This document shows positions 10,243 through 20,506 of a stretch of DNA of 64,000 nt, one piece after another; position 1 is the first letter of the stretch; each line of letters starts with the position of its first letter. Origin of the DNA: Tritrichomonas musculus (taxonomy: Eukaryota; Parabasalia; Tritrichomonadida; Tritrichomonadidae); NCBI GenBank assembly GCA_039105265.1, contig JAPFFF010000005.1, forward strand, positions 2,093,501 to 2,157,500, given 5' to 3'. The notes under the pieces are model-generated. The model made no database searches. It was given only the letters and a program-made list of their open reading frames with translations, and was not told the DNA's origin. A program made the position numbers and the translations under genes.

Positions 10243-10895
10243 TTACTTGACAGAAAAATATGATGGTTTAAGTCGACGGATTCATACTTAGCGTCGTATA
10301 CGTGATCGGAATATGGGTTGTTCAATGATTGGTTCAGGTTCAGGTTCAACTGATTGTGGTTCAACTGGTTGTGGTGCAACTGGTTTCGATTCAACTGGTT
10401 CGGATTCGACTGACTCTGGAAACATTTCCGGTACATATCGACTAGAATACGCGATTTCGATAACTCTTTGTTGACGACATGTTTGATATACTGTTTCTGC
10501 TCTTTCTTGAATCTATCATTGCGGATCTCTTCACCGAGATTACGTAACTGTTCGAGTATTTCGAGATTAATCGTTGAATCTGGTCTAGTTGATGGAATCG
10601 TACTACTAGATGTTCGCGGTCTACGTTGTTTGATTACAGGTGGTGGTGTTGATGATTCAGTTTCAGACTCGACATCGTTAGTAACATCGACAGACTGTTT
10701 ATCAACATCGACATCGACAGACTGTTTATCAACATCGTTATTGGTTTGATCTACTAATTTAGTCTCCCTCAACTTGACTATATATTTACCTTCTTTTTTA
10801 GTCGGAAACACTTCATATTCAGGATCTTCAATCCCTTGCAACCATCGTTGAATGATTTGATTTCGTTTCACTCCACGTACGTACTTAGAACTCAT
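10239..10895 (-). CDS. Polinton A Asn/Gln-repeat protein (218 aa)
   Basis: An N-terminal basic segment with SKYVRGVKRNQIIQRWLQGI is followed by EVFPTKKEGKYIVKLRE. Two tandem acidic VDVDKQSVDV repeats follow, then a basic segment, a helix with KKEQKQYIKHVVNKELSKSR, and a repeat of NQL. units (nucleotides about 10310-10400). It lies immediately upstream of the MCP gene. It may fill the slot of the 118-residue (B) and 153-residue (C) coiled-coil proteins that also sit near MCP and pVI-like genes, but I see no clear sequence match. Its role is unknown; a capsid-associated or DNA-binding protein is possible. Confidence 0.55.
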   Translation of the reverse strand: MSSKYVRGVKRNQIIQRWLQGIEDPEYEVFPTKKEGKYIVKLRETKLVDQTNNDVDKQSVDVDVDKQSVDVTNDVESETESSTPPPVIKQRRPRTSSSTIPSTRPDSTINLEILEQLRNLGEEIRNDRFKKEQKQYIKHVVNKELSKSRILVDMYRKCFQSQSNPNQLNRNQLHHNQLNHNQLNLNLNQSLNNPYSDHVYDAKYESVDLNHHIFLSSK

Positions 10896-10929
10896 TTGAT
10901 TTTAACAAAAATATCATCACTGACAATAC

Positions 10930-11133
10930 TCACTTACGTTTGTTTTTACGAGTTTTGGATTTGCGTTTACTGGTTTTGATATATGGTACGGTTACGTCAT
11001 GAGTATTAGTGTTATCGTGATATCGTGTTGGTAATGATCTCGATCTAGTGACTTCGTTATACATAGTACCAGGTCCAGATACGATAACAGAATTACTCGA
11101 TCTATACGCATTTGTTCGATCTCTGCCACTCAT
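10930..11133 (-). CDS. Small basic Polinton A protein (67 aa)
   Basis: The protein starts MSGRDRTNAYRSSNSVIVSG and ends in a strongly basic tail (KTSKRKSKTRKNKRK). It is encoded 10 bases from the pVI-like gene in a tightly spaced leftward series. A basic tail of this kind would suit nucleic-acid condensation inside a virion. This is inference from composition only. Confidence 0.5.
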   Translation of the reverse strand: MSGRDRTNAYRSSNSVIVSGPGTMYNEVTRSRSLPTRYHDNTNTHDVTVPYIKTSKRKSKTRKNKRK

Positions 11134-11143
11134 TTATGATCCG

Positions 11144-11548
11144 TTAAATCCCCCGAAATGGAACGAATTTATGAGGTTTCTTTCGCGAATCAGCTGCAGC
11201 TTGTGCTGTTGATGATCCACCTTGTTTTAATTCACCACGCGCGAACTGTTCACTGATCTTCACGAGCTTGTCTTTGACCGACCCCTTTGGCATGTGACTG
11301 AATATGTTTGCACCTGCTGATGTAATAGCACCTAGCGTTGGATTGAATGCAGTAGCGAATGGTGTTATCGCATGTAACATAGTACCGATAGCTTTCGGAT
11401 TATTCATAGCGAAGTTTTTAGCACCGATCAACCCCTTTTTGGTCGCATTCCATACTCTATGAGCAGCGTTTTTAGCACCGATGAGCCCCTGATGGACATC
11501 ACTTTTAAGTCTATTCCAACCGCTTGTAACGAAACTCTTGAATCCCAT
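11144..11548 (-). CDS. Polinton A pVI-like amphipathic capsid peptide (134 aa)
   Basis: An N-terminal amphipathic helix (MGFKSFVTSGWNRLKSDVHQ) is followed by two repeated GLIGAKN units, Gly/Ala-rich hydrophobic stretches and a basic C-terminus (ADSRKKPHKFVPFRGI). Short proteins with the same start, MGF/MAFGSWFKN/MGIGIFRK, and the same Gly/Ala-rich middle are next to the MCP genes in B and C. Adenovirus protein VI and its Polinton-like counterparts have this build and disrupt membranes. The call is by composition and position, not by detailed sequence similarity. Confidence 0.5.
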   Translation of the reverse strand: MGFKSFVTSGWNRLKSDVHQGLIGAKNAAHRVWNATKKGLIGAKNFAMNNPKAIGTMLHAITPFATAFNPTLGAITSAGANIFSHMPKGSVKDKLVKISEQFARGELKQGGSSTAQAAADSRKKPHKFVPFRGI

Positions 11549-11576
11549 GATTTATTAATCATAAAAACAAACCAAT

Positions 11577-12428
11577 TTATTGTTCAAAGTGTGATTCGTT
11601 ACTAGTGATATTGATGATAAACCGATCATGTTGACCCTTATGATTTAGATATTCGATTGTCGTTGACTTGGTATCGAGATTGTTTGGAGTCTGTTGTAAC
11701 ATCGATGTGAAATCTTCTTTACTGAAACCGCTATAGCATATGATATCAGTGGCCAATCGTTTAACATTCAGATGAACGAATCGTAATGTTTGAACAGCTA
11801 TGATACAAGTCAGATTGAAGTGTCTCGTTTTCGTTAGTAACCGACATAGTTCACTGTTACCGTTCTTCAGTAATGGGGATCCAGCAGCGTCATCTAATAC
11901 GAGTAACGTGTTGAACGGATACGATGCGGTCTGATACTGAACTAACTTGGATGCTATATATGCTATTCGATCTTCGATTTCCATCAACGAGTGTTTCTGG
12001 ATGATTCTAGCCATTTCTTCATTAGTTTCAACCATTTTGGATAGCACATGTTTGACCATCGCATAGTATTTGAGTTTACGTCGTAGATGTCGTTTAAGAT
12101 ATGGAAGTAGATTCTCTTCTTTGATGTAATCGATAGGGGTCTTCACATTCTTGGATAGTACTTCAGCTGTTTTATCGAGTTTACCAGACGTGGAACAGAA
12201 TATGATCTTACTGTAATACGGTTTCGTGAATAGTCGTTCAGTTATCATGATGTGTCGCCAGATCCAAAACGATTTACCAGCTCCCATCTTACCGATTAGA
12301 AAGTAGATACCGTTTGACGAGAATGGATATTCAGGAGCGAGTGGTTTAATCAACGCCATTTCGATATCACGTTGATTCTTACGTAATGTGTCTTCGATTA
12401 GATCTTCAACTTTCTTGATTTGAGTCAT
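11577..12428 (-). CDS. Polinton A genome-packaging ATPase (283 aa)
   Basis: This is a FtsK/HerA-type (A32-like) ATPase. The Walker A motif GKMGAGKS lies at about residues 47-54, and Walker B TLLVLDDA near residue 174. A TCIIAVQTLRF segment follows, like the sensor strand that follows in packaging ATPases. It is homologous to the ATPases at 37076-37918 and 47657-48598. In Polintons and related viruses this enzyme pumps DNA into the capsid. It is preceded by the integrase gene with a 10-base gap, in what looks like one leftward gene series. Confidence 0.85.
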   Translation of the reverse strand: MTQIKKVEDLIEDTLRKNQRDIEMALIKPLAPEYPFSSNGIYFLIGKMGAGKSFWIWRHIMITERLFTKPYYSKIIFCSTSGKLDKTAEVLSKNVKTPIDYIKEENLLPYLKRHLRRKLKYYAMVKHVLSKMVETNEEMARIIQKHSLMEIEDRIAYIASKLVQYQTASYPFNTLLVLDDAAGSPLLKNGNSELCRLLTKTRHFNLTCIIAVQTLRFVHLNVKRLATDIICYSGFSKEDFTSMLQQTPNNLDTKSTTIEYLNHKGQHDRFIINITSNESHFEQ

Positions 12429-12438
12429 TTATAGTAAG

Positions 12439-13512
12439 TTAAATGAACTTTCTTATTTGGTCGGGGATGGTATTTTGATTCAACCAGTATTGACGTTCCA
12501 TTGTCGATAATTTAGTTGGATGACCTTCGCGTAGATATTTCGATTTGATAGTATCTTTAACGGTTGAATCTTCATATGTGATCGTATATGTATCTCTCTT
12601 CTTGTTATAAGATCGAATCTCTTTAACGATACCGCGTTTACCATCTTTGATTGATGTCGCTAATGGAACGTTATTGGATGACTTCACGAGTTTATATCCC
12701 GGGACGGTATCTACAGATCCATCGATAGATCGAATTAGAAACTGATTACCATCTTTGGAATCGACAATGTAAGACTCTTTAGATAGATTCGAACGACGTT
12801 TCGTTAATGGACTCTTATCAAGAACTACTCTAACTAGATCACCAGGTTTGAAATGATATGGATTTACTTGACGTTCCATCTTATCGATATACTCTAACTC
12901 ATCTTCATCTGTTATCTCATTCGGAGATTTATAATTAAGAGATCGATGCGGCATATCGTTATAGGATTCTACTAATGATAGTATATCAGTGTTTGGTTCA
13001 TTAGCTTTCATATCACGAATGGTTCTCATGAATCTATTAATGATACCGAGTTTGTTATGATCGTTATCGGTCGTTGTTGTATATACAATATCATGTTCTC
13101 TCATGAAATCGAGTACGGATTTCGATAAGTATGATGCATCTTCATCTGATATGATAGACTTACACTCAGGTTCTGATTTGATGAACTCGGTTAATGATTT
13201 CAACACTTGTTTAGCACCTTTATTGATCATCTCATACGCATATGCTTTACGTGTGTTAACGTTAATGAACATCAAATAGTCTGGGTCACCAATGAACGTA
13301 TCCATTTGAAACGCATGTTGAATCTTCGAATAGATATGCATGAACTTTGGTGGCGGAATATGTTGATCGTGAACGACTTTGTTTTGAAGATAGTCTTTAG
13401 CTTCATCATCCGTGAAACCATATCTATTAGCGATTCTCTTGAATTTCGATAACGTATTGGTCGGATACTTAGAATAAACTTCATCAATGGTCTTGAACTT
13501 GATTCGACTCAT
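12439..13512 (-). CDS. INT: Polinton A retrovirus-like integrase (357 aa)
   Basis: The N-terminal helical region (residues 1-75) resembles the helix-turn-helix of integrases. An RNase H-fold core follows, beginning near MDTFIGDPDYLMFINVNTRK, and ends with the RFMRTIRD...PHRSLNYKSPNEIT region typical of Polinton and Ty3-type integrases. The C-terminal part (residues about 215-357) has two beta-rich blocks, FKPGDLVRVVLDKSPLTKRR and GIVKEIRSYNKKRDTYTITY, which look like SH3/Tudor-like DNA-binding folds. The element C integrase shows the same NVNTR and NTPHRSLR anchors. The enzyme would join element ends to host DNA. Confidence 0.8.
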   Translation of the reverse strand: MSRIKFKTIDEVYSKYPTNTLSKFKRIANRYGFTDDEAKDYLQNKVVHDQHIPPPKFMHIYSKIQHAFQMDTFIGDPDYLMFINVNTRKAYAYEMINKGAKQVLKSLTEFIKSEPECKSIISDEDASYLSKSVLDFMREHDIVYTTTTDNDHNKLGIINRFMRTIRDMKANEPNTDILSLVESYNDMPHRSLNYKSPNEITDEDELEYIDKMERQVNPYHFKPGDLVRVVLDKSPLTKRRSNLSKESYIVDSKDGNQFLIRSIDGSVDTVPGYKLVKSSNNVPLATSIKDGKRGIVKEIRSYNKKRDTYTITYEDSTVKDTIKSKYLREGHPTKLSTMERQYWLNQNTIPDQIRKFI

Positions 13513-13522
13513 TTATAGCGGA

Positions 13523-14872
13523 TTAAGAGTATAACAGTTTACGGTTTTGTAAGAACACCATGTCCATTGTGAACACAACATTATCATTGATCGGTAATGG
13601 AATCTTAATCTCGTTTTTATCGTAGAATTCAATCCAAAATGTTTCATCACTATGGTTCAACTTATAATATTTGATCGGACAGAATGGTTCATTAGTTCTA
13701 CCAACAAGATAATGATTCGATTGAGTTGCAAATGAAGCTACAACTTCACACTCCAAATCAGTTAATATATTCTTCATTATCAGTTCATGATGATAATGAT
13801 ATAGTTTGAATATATTGTTTTTGAATGGATTACCGGATCCGATATTGAAGAAACTAGCTGTATATGAATCGAATTTGATTTCATTATATTCTTGTTCTTT
13901 AATAGCATCTTCATCAATAGGTTCATTCCATTCTTCTTCTTCTTCTTCACCATCACCAATGTCAGGTTTAACAGGTTTTTCAGGTTCTTCATATGGAATT
14001 AATCGACCTTCATGATTTATTCTATGTTTAATAAAGTTGACACTACGATGTCCGTTATAAAAGTTACTATACGCAGAACCAATATGTAAAACAGTATTGT
14101 TTGGTCTCGTGATCAATATATCGGTTGATCTAAATAAATCAATTAAGTCTGAATCTTTTGATCTTAATTTCAAGATATGTTGGTTATTTTCGAACACATC
14201 TTCGATGATAATGTCTTCGCTTTGTAAATAGAATGGTATATGTTCGCCAATCAATTCATCACTCTTAGCTAACATCGATTTATAATCATCTTTGATATCT
14301 TCTAATTGTTTTAGCAAAGTATTTCGTTCATCTGGAGTTATATCTCTAGCCGTGATCTTCTCTCTCAGATGATTATATAGATTATGATCATCAATAGCTT
14401 TTCGTATATGGTCGACAATATCGATCCAATCATCATTTGACGTTACTTTGATACTTATTGGAATTTGATATACTCGTACATATTCATTCGGTAGATTATC
14501 CATAACTATTTCATGTATATCATCTGTTGATAACGTTTCACATATTTCTTTGTTAACTCGTGTAATTACATCTCTTAGTTTATCATATGCATCATTATCA
14601 AATTTTCTAACGAATAGATCAAACTTAATCCAACCAGTTCTCCATTTAACAGACATATGACGAACACCGATTATTTTTTCACCGAGATTGGATGTTCTCC
14701 ATTCAGCTGGATATTTAAAGTAGATTCTGTTGAAGTGTTCATCATTATCGGTATAATATTTAGTGGTTCCGTGATCACCTTCAACTCTTAACGAATCAAC
14801 TACAGAGTTATAAACCGTTTCGATTGGTAACGGAATGTGTTCATCTTCTGTGTTATCTCTTCTATAACTCAT
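13523..14872 (-). CDS. Polinton A 449-aa protein, possible minor capsid protein
   Basis: This is the first gene inside the right end, preceded by TTTATTTTTGGTTTCATTTAA. The N-terminal two thirds mix helices and strands, followed by an acidic linker with a run of Glu (residues about 305-325). The C-terminal third is beta-rich and ends with FWIEFYDKNEIKIPLPINDN and a final hydrophobic strand, the pattern seen at the end of jelly-roll penton proteins. Its position beside integrase, ATPase and MCP suits a virion role. I am not certain of the family. The gene is more AT-rich than the rest of the element. Confidence 0.5.
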   Translation of the reverse strand: MSYRRDNTEDEHIPLPIETVYNSVVDSLRVEGDHGTTKYYTDNDEHFNRIYFKYPAEWRTSNLGEKIIGVRHMSVKWRTGWIKFDLFVRKFDNDAYDKLRDVITRVNKEICETLSTDDIHEIVMDNLPNEYVRVYQIPISIKVTSNDDWIDIVDHIRKAIDDHNLYNHLREKITARDITPDERNTLLKQLEDIKDDYKSMLAKSDELIGEHIPFYLQSEDIIIEDVFENNQHILKLRSKDSDLIDLFRSTDILITRPNNTVLHIGSAYSNFYNGHRSVNFIKHRINHEGRLIPYEEPEKPVKPDIGDGEEEEEEWNEPIDEDAIKEQEYNEIKFDSYTASFFNIGSGNPFKNNIFKLYHYHHELIMKNILTDLECEVVASFATQSNHYLVGRTNEPFCPIKYYKLNHSDETFWIEFYDKNEIKIPLPINDNVVFTMDMVFLQNRKLLYS

Positions 14873-14963
14873 TTAAATGAAACCAAAAATAAACATCACT
14901 TACTCTTCATCGTCAGCGAATTCATCTCATGATTCGTCAGCGAATTCATCATTATCGACCATA

Positions 14964-15049
14964 AAATCGCATAGTTAGATTTATAGTTAGATATCTAGTT
15001 AGATCTAACTAGTTAACTATTGATGTGGTTCATGAGTGATTCTGATCGT
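14964..15049. repeat. Third copy of the AGTTAGAT-rich arm
   Basis: The stretch repeats the right arm of the 8255-8562 inverted repeat in the same orientation, including TAGTTAGATATCTAGTTAGA and the downstream CATGAGTGATTCTGATCG. The centre has diverged (ATAGTTAACTATTGATGTGG region). Confidence 0.75.
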
Positions 15050-15265
15050 TTATAGATGGTTCATACATGTTATCGTTAGTGATTCGTATTCAATGAATCG
15101 TTAGCGAGTTCGTTTACTAAACAATACACATGAGTTCATTTAATGTATTTCGTTAGTGATATCGTTTACAGATTAATTCGTTAGCGAGTTAGTTATTAGG
15201 TTTATCAGTTACAAATCAATATCGGTTGAACTATAATAATAATTTCTATAGGGTGACAAAATCAA

Positions 15266-15581
15266 AGTAGTAATACTAAGAGGGGTGCGATGGCTATTGA
15301 AATGATCTCTCTATTATTTTTAGTATATGATTATCGTCTGTGATGGACTTTCCAGACGTTGTTAACGATTTTATCGAACTATCGGACTTATATGGGTATC
15401 TCTAACGTTTCCAATTATTTACGTGATGGTTTTCAGTTAGTGGGTACCAGTATACCGGCGATGTGTTTCGAATTGGTTCTGAACTGTTGAGTGTTGTTCG
15501 GACCTAGTAAAACCGTATAAAGTTAACGTAATTGTTTTAGCGAATTTCAATAGCCATCGCACCCCTCTTAGTATTACTACT
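15266..15581. repeat. 316-bp unit bounded by perfect 38-bp inverted repeats at the end of element A
   Basis: Positions 15266-15303 and 15544-15581 are exact reverse complements over 38 bases, beginning AGTAGTAATACTAAGAGG. The 240 bases between them show no gene. The outer arm coincides with the proposed Polinton end, so the inner arm is a second, outward-facing copy of the end sequence. It may be part of the terminal repeat, or a small element mobilised by the same integrase. Confidence 0.85.
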
Positions 15582-15669
15582 AAAATACTATCAAATTATA
15601 TAACATTAAATATAGTTTTATCGCATTCAATTTATTAAATTAAGAGAAAAAAATACTTTTAAAAAGATA
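15582..15669. other. Short AT-rich spacer between element A and the Mutator-like element
   Basis: There are 88 bases of AT-rich sequence with no recognisable feature. It is presumably host DNA. It starts with AAAATA, a candidate for one copy of a 6-bp Polinton target duplication. Confidence 0.4.
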
Positions 15670-15678
15670 TAAAACGAT
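15670..15678. repeat. 9-bp target-site duplication, left copy
   Basis: TAAAACGAT directly precedes the left terminal inverted repeat and is found again at 20672-20680. Confidence 0.8.
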
Positions 15679-15844
15679 GGGGAAAAATCAAAAACGCCTA
15701 TTCAATTTTTTTCCAACTACTCAATTTTTCACTTTTTCTAAAGGCGTTTTTGATCAATATTTTTTAAAAAAATCAAAAACGCCACATTTGACCTTCTGCC
15801 AGGTAAAATTAAAAAACTCGTTTTTTCAAAAACGCCAGGTTTTT
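15679..15844 (+). repeat. Left terminal inverted repeat of the Mutator-like element
   Basis: It contains ATCAAAAACGCC-type units four times, one of them inverted (AAGGCGTTTTTGAT), spaced through 166 bp. These are candidate transposase-binding sites. A chance 64-codon frame crosses it and is not a gene. Confidence 0.9.
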
Positions 15845-18800
15845 ATTTTCATTCAAAAAAATAAAAATTAGAACATTTATATTGCATTAAAAAAAATAAA
15901 TATCTATTATTAAAAAATGAAATTAATATATAAAAATTATATTTTAAATGAATGTGTTTTTTAGTTTATTTTCAACAAAAACTCAAAATCAGTAAATATA
16001 TGACTTTTTAAAAAAACTCTATTTTTATGTTTTCACATATATTTTTTCATTTATATTATTTATATAATCAATAAAAGCGAAAATTTAAATAAAATATATT
16101 ATTATTAAGGATCAAATAATTATCAGATTTTGAAAAAGAAGATTTAATTTATTCTTTAAATGTATATGTGTGTTATATTTTCCAATAAGTATCAATATGC
16201 AAATTAAATTTTGTAGAAAATGTTCAAATAGGTACTTTTAATTCATAAAAAAATTTTTCAATAATAAATGATCTTAATGAAGCATATTAAACAAATGGAT
16301 GCACTTTGGTAATTTATTTATATCTTATGCCTTTTATTGGAGAAATTAAAGATATAAAAATGTTTTTATTTTCATAGAAAAAAAATTGAATGCATTGAAA
16401 AATTGTGAAATAAATAAAATCATTTTTTTTATGAATTATCTTTTTTTTTACACAAAATAACATGAGGAATTATTTGTTTTCTAAATATATGCTTTTCATA
16501 AATTAAAAAAATAATGACTGCTTTATGAAATTTTGTGTTTTCAGTTTTTGATAATTATTCAGCCAAACCAATAAAAAATTACTAGAAATGTAAAACCCTT
16601 TAAAGAAGGGGGTAAATAAAGATTTATTATTTGTTAAGAATTTATAACTTTAAACGATATTAAAATTTTTTGATCAAAAAACTAAACGTATTATAATGCA
16701 AAATAGATAGTAAATGCGCATATTAATAAAATACCAAATAGATAAACATGTTTATTTCGTAGAATTGTAAAAAAAAAAAACCTAAACGCATTTAAAAACG
16801 TTTAGAATTATATTCGTAACCCAATAAAAAAGCATTATCTTGGTATTTTTCATGAGAATAACCTATTTTCCAAAGTAAAACTAGAAGAAAAATCAAAACA
16901 TAAATAAAGGTTAAATATAAACAAATTTAATACAATTTTGTGAAATCACATTGATTTTTTTGAATGTAGTATAAGATTGATTTGATATAAAAGTAATTTT
17001 ATCCTTCTTTATTGAAAAGTAAGAAATGATTAAAATATAAATTTAAAATATAAATATTATAATAAGGATAAATTATAAAAATAAAAACATAAATTCTTTT
17101 ATTTTTTGAGATATATTTGTTTTTTACTTTTTTCGAAAAACAAATGATTTTTCTGAAATATCTGTCTTTTTGCTGCAAAGCGAGTTATTTGTTAAATTTT
17201 TGATTTTAATGAATATATATATTATTTATAAAACTTTCCTTAAAAAAATGAGTGTCTTATTGAAAAAAAGTCAGCTATATCAATAAGTCAAAAGAGTTCT
17301 CGCGGTTCAATAATATAATCATATATGAACATGTTTACTAAAATTATAATTTAACTTTAAATTGATATTTTTAAGCATAAATAAGGATAATCATGATTTA
17401 TAATTTCAATATATATACAAATATTCAAACATTATTCTCAATTTTTTGTGAAAGCCAAAAAATAAAAAAAAAACTTAGATATTTTGAGAAAAATTAAACG
17501 AATTTCTGATAAAATAAAATAACAAAATAATATATATATATATAAATGAATATATTATACTTTTTATAAAATGTATAATGTATTATTTCACTAAAGCTTG
17601 AATTTTTGGCTTACAGGCTGTTATATAGTGCAATTTGTTTTGAAAAAGTTTATCTATTGTTGTTTTCAATTTACTTTTTGAGAAATCCGGTTAAATAAGC
17701 TTCTAAAAATGTTCAAACTGCAAAAAAGTCCAAAGCGTGCAATCTCTTACTATCTCAAAATCATATTATCTCTTTTCCTCCAAAAAGAAAAGCAATGAAA
17801 TTTATAAAATATTTATGCTTTTGCTGACTTCTTGATATATATTTAGTATTGCTAGCTTACAATATTCTCCATTTCTTGGCTTTTAGATTAAATAAACAAA
17901 GGTATTCATCATAATGATACTCTTTTTTTTCTAACGCTAGACTAATGCTTAATATTCCAACAAAATCTTTTAGATAAATACATGATAATAATGTCCCAAT
18001 TGACACTTTAGTTTGAGAAATTATTCTATTTTTTATTATATTGTATATTCATGACTTTTAAAGATCCCTCAATTGTGCGCCTACTTTTTATAAAACATTT
18101 TTTTTTTTTTTTTTTTTTTTTAGGAGTGTGAGCTTTTGGAGTATTCTTAGATAAGATTCGTGAAGCTGAACTTGTGGAGAAGAAGTATAGGCTAGGGGAA
18201 ATAGCAACCTCAGCCCATATTGCCATTAATTCTTGTTAGGCGGTATTTTTCTATACTTATCAATTTCATACATAAAATCCCAATATCTTTAAAATCAAAT
18301 ACCAACATCATAACCATTGCCCTTAGCTTAATTTTTTATCTTTTATAATTTCACCCCTCAAGAAGTACTTTCTAATAATTACCCTTCCAATTATACCAAT
18401 AATATCTTCCTTTTGCATGCCTTAAGTATATATAAAGAGTTTTTAATTCGCTCATTAGTATGATGGGAAAAAATTAAATTGTAGTCTTTATAACATTCAT
18501 AACTATATTATATATAATGAACATACTTGCACTATTTTGGTCACCATCAGTTTTTTCTTCTTCATGTTGAAATATAAAGAATCAATACAAAAAAAGTGTT
18601 TGCATATCTCAAATTTAAGGTAATATATATTCAGAATGACATGAATATCATTCATTTATGCTAATATAAAAGAGAAAGTACAATAGAACGAATATACATG
18701 AATCAAAACTAAGTTATTTTTTTGTTTACATGGAGATTCATGATATTATTATATATTTTTTATGTAATGTTTTAAAAAAGTAATAAAATAGTATTTTCTA

Positions 18801-20506
18801 TTAGTTTCTCCTTTGAAATTTTAAAATTTAAATATATTATATATATATGTGATTGGATACATACCAATTATATGTTTAAATTATGCTAAAATAATATACA
18901 TATTCATATATTTATATTTTTATGTCAATCTTATAAAGCTCTCAATTTATTTTTTGAATGAAAACATAAATTTCTCATTAAAAATTATATTATTATTATT
19001 TTTTAATTTGATATTAGGCATATATATAAATAACAATAGTTATATTTTTAATATATATCTTCAATTTATCCAAATTATCGAGATGATTATATATTTTAAT
19101 CAATTATCTGAATAATATCATTTTAACAGGAATATATATGAGAATAATATTATATAACTGTTGTATTACCAAATATCATGTGAAGATCAAAAATGTATTG
19201 TAATTTCAAACTTTTCAAAACAAATTAAATTCTTAAAATCATAAATGATAATAATATTTGCATAGAAATATAGTTGATAATCTTATTAAGTTAAGTAAAT
19301 CTTTTTTATATAAAGGAAAGCAAAGGATTTTCATTTAAATTTCATGAATTCTTTAATAAATAAAATATTTTTCGCGTAATTATATATTATAAGTGAAAAT
19401 AAAATTGATAATTTTGGATTAAAGCCTTATTAATTATATATTTACAAAATCATCTTATTTCATCTAAAAAAAAAAGTATTTTCATTTTTTAACCTATTGT
19501 AAAATCTAATGATACTGTTTTTAAAGTATTATTGATCAAAAAAAAAACTTATTCAAAAAATATTTAGAGATATTTAAATTTTATTATGTATCAAGGCTTG
19601 TGAATAACCACAATTATTCCTCAGAATCTTCTCAATTTTTCCCTTCTCAAATATGTGAAGATTGACTTTAGCGGCAAAAATAATTCAAAATATAAAATTA
19701 AAATATCTTATTAAATAACATTTAATATAGGTATTAATATATATTATAATTATTATATAAAATATATTATACAAATATACATATTACACTATATTTAATA
19801 CTTATTATATCAAATTTATGATACTTTAATTGTTAATTCAAAATTTTCTTTGAAATATTGTTAATAAAAAAAATAACCTTTTCAAATTAAAATGTATCAA
19901 TATCTTAATATATTATGAATATGAATAATTTACCGGAAATAAATATAAATATAAATAAAAAATAAACAATTAAAAATAGATTTATATTATGAAAAATAAA
20001 ACATAAAAACAAAACCATTTTATATAAAAAATTTAATATATAAAAAACTATATTTCACTTGGAATTCGATATTATATGTTGATAAAAACGCAATCATATA
20101 CAATTTATTAAAAAGAAACAATTTTTTGGAAATTTCAAATAATTTCCAAAATACGCTTTTTTTAATTCTATTATAATATTTTGATAATCAAGCTTCATTA
20201 TAACCAAAATATTGCAAAATTTTCTTTTTTTATATTTTCAATTTAAAAGATATAATAACCCATTAAAATGAATTTCTTCAAAATTTACTCAAAGTCAGCC
20301 TAGTTGATTTTCATGTAATATTCAATAAATATTATCATTTATACTTGATATAATTTATTTTTTGAATCTAATATCTTTATATCATATGTCGATTATTCCC
20401 AATTTTTAAAATATTTCTCCCAAAGATTAAAAATGATCTTAAAAAAATACCGGTAACATAATAATTTATTTTTCTAAATTGCATTAAAATTTATAATTGT
20501 TTTTTT
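15845..20506. other. AT-rich interior of the Mutator-like element
   Basis: I see no credible gene in 4.66 kb. Homopolymer and dinucleotide AT tracts dominate, including a T tract at about 18100-18121. The only stretch with coding-like composition is 18121-18235, listed separately. Confidence 0.7.
18129..18238 (+). pseudogene. Possible captured gene fragment inside the Mutator-like element
   Basis: A patch of higher GC follows a long T tract. In one forward frame it reads AFGVFLDKIREAELVEKKYR followed by LGEIATSAHIAINSC and a stop, a helical, protein-like sequence unlike its surroundings. Mutator-like elements are known to pick up host gene pieces. The source gene is not recognised, and the match to a real protein is untested. 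Confidence 0.3.

Larger units (their letters stand above)
1..15581. mobile_element. Polinton/Maverick element A (right-hand part; left part outside window)
   Basis: This is a virus-like DNA element recognised by its gene set: major capsid protein, packaging ATPase and retrovirus-like integrase in one block, plus fibre-type genes and a pVI-like peptide. The polymerase and any protease are not seen and presumably lie to the left. The proposed right end is 15581, because the sequence read inward from there begins AGTAGTAATACTAAGAGG, which resembles the proposed end of element C (AGTAGTGATGAG). Polintons typically begin with AG. No target duplication can be checked without the other end. The element looks young, with mostly open genes and about one break in the part seen. 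Confidence 0.85.
14873..15581. repeat. Non-coding right terminal region of element A with subterminal repeats
   Basis: No gene is seen here. The stretch holds two copies of CGTCAGCGAATTCATC (about 14911 and 14936), further TTCGTTAGCGA-like units near 15099, 15150 and 15179, a direct copy of the internal inverted-repeat arm (about 14964-15049), and the 38-bp inverted repeat described separately. Such arrays are expected at Polinton ends, where integrase and replication proteins bind. Confidence 0.7.

Noticed and set aside
15266-15581. Hairpin as an intrinsic terminator or structured RNA gene
   Set aside because: A 240-base loop and coincidence with the element end make a DNA-level role far more likely. 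No RNA family recognised.
15677-15871. 64-codon frame across the Mutator-like left terminal repeat
   Set aside because: It lies almost wholly in the inverted repeat and reflects the AAAAACG boxes.
18849-19115. 88-codon frame rich in Ile, Tyr, Leu and Asn
   Set aside because: Composition is exactly that of random AT-rich DNA inside the Mutator-like element. No domain, and no upstream initiator that stands out.
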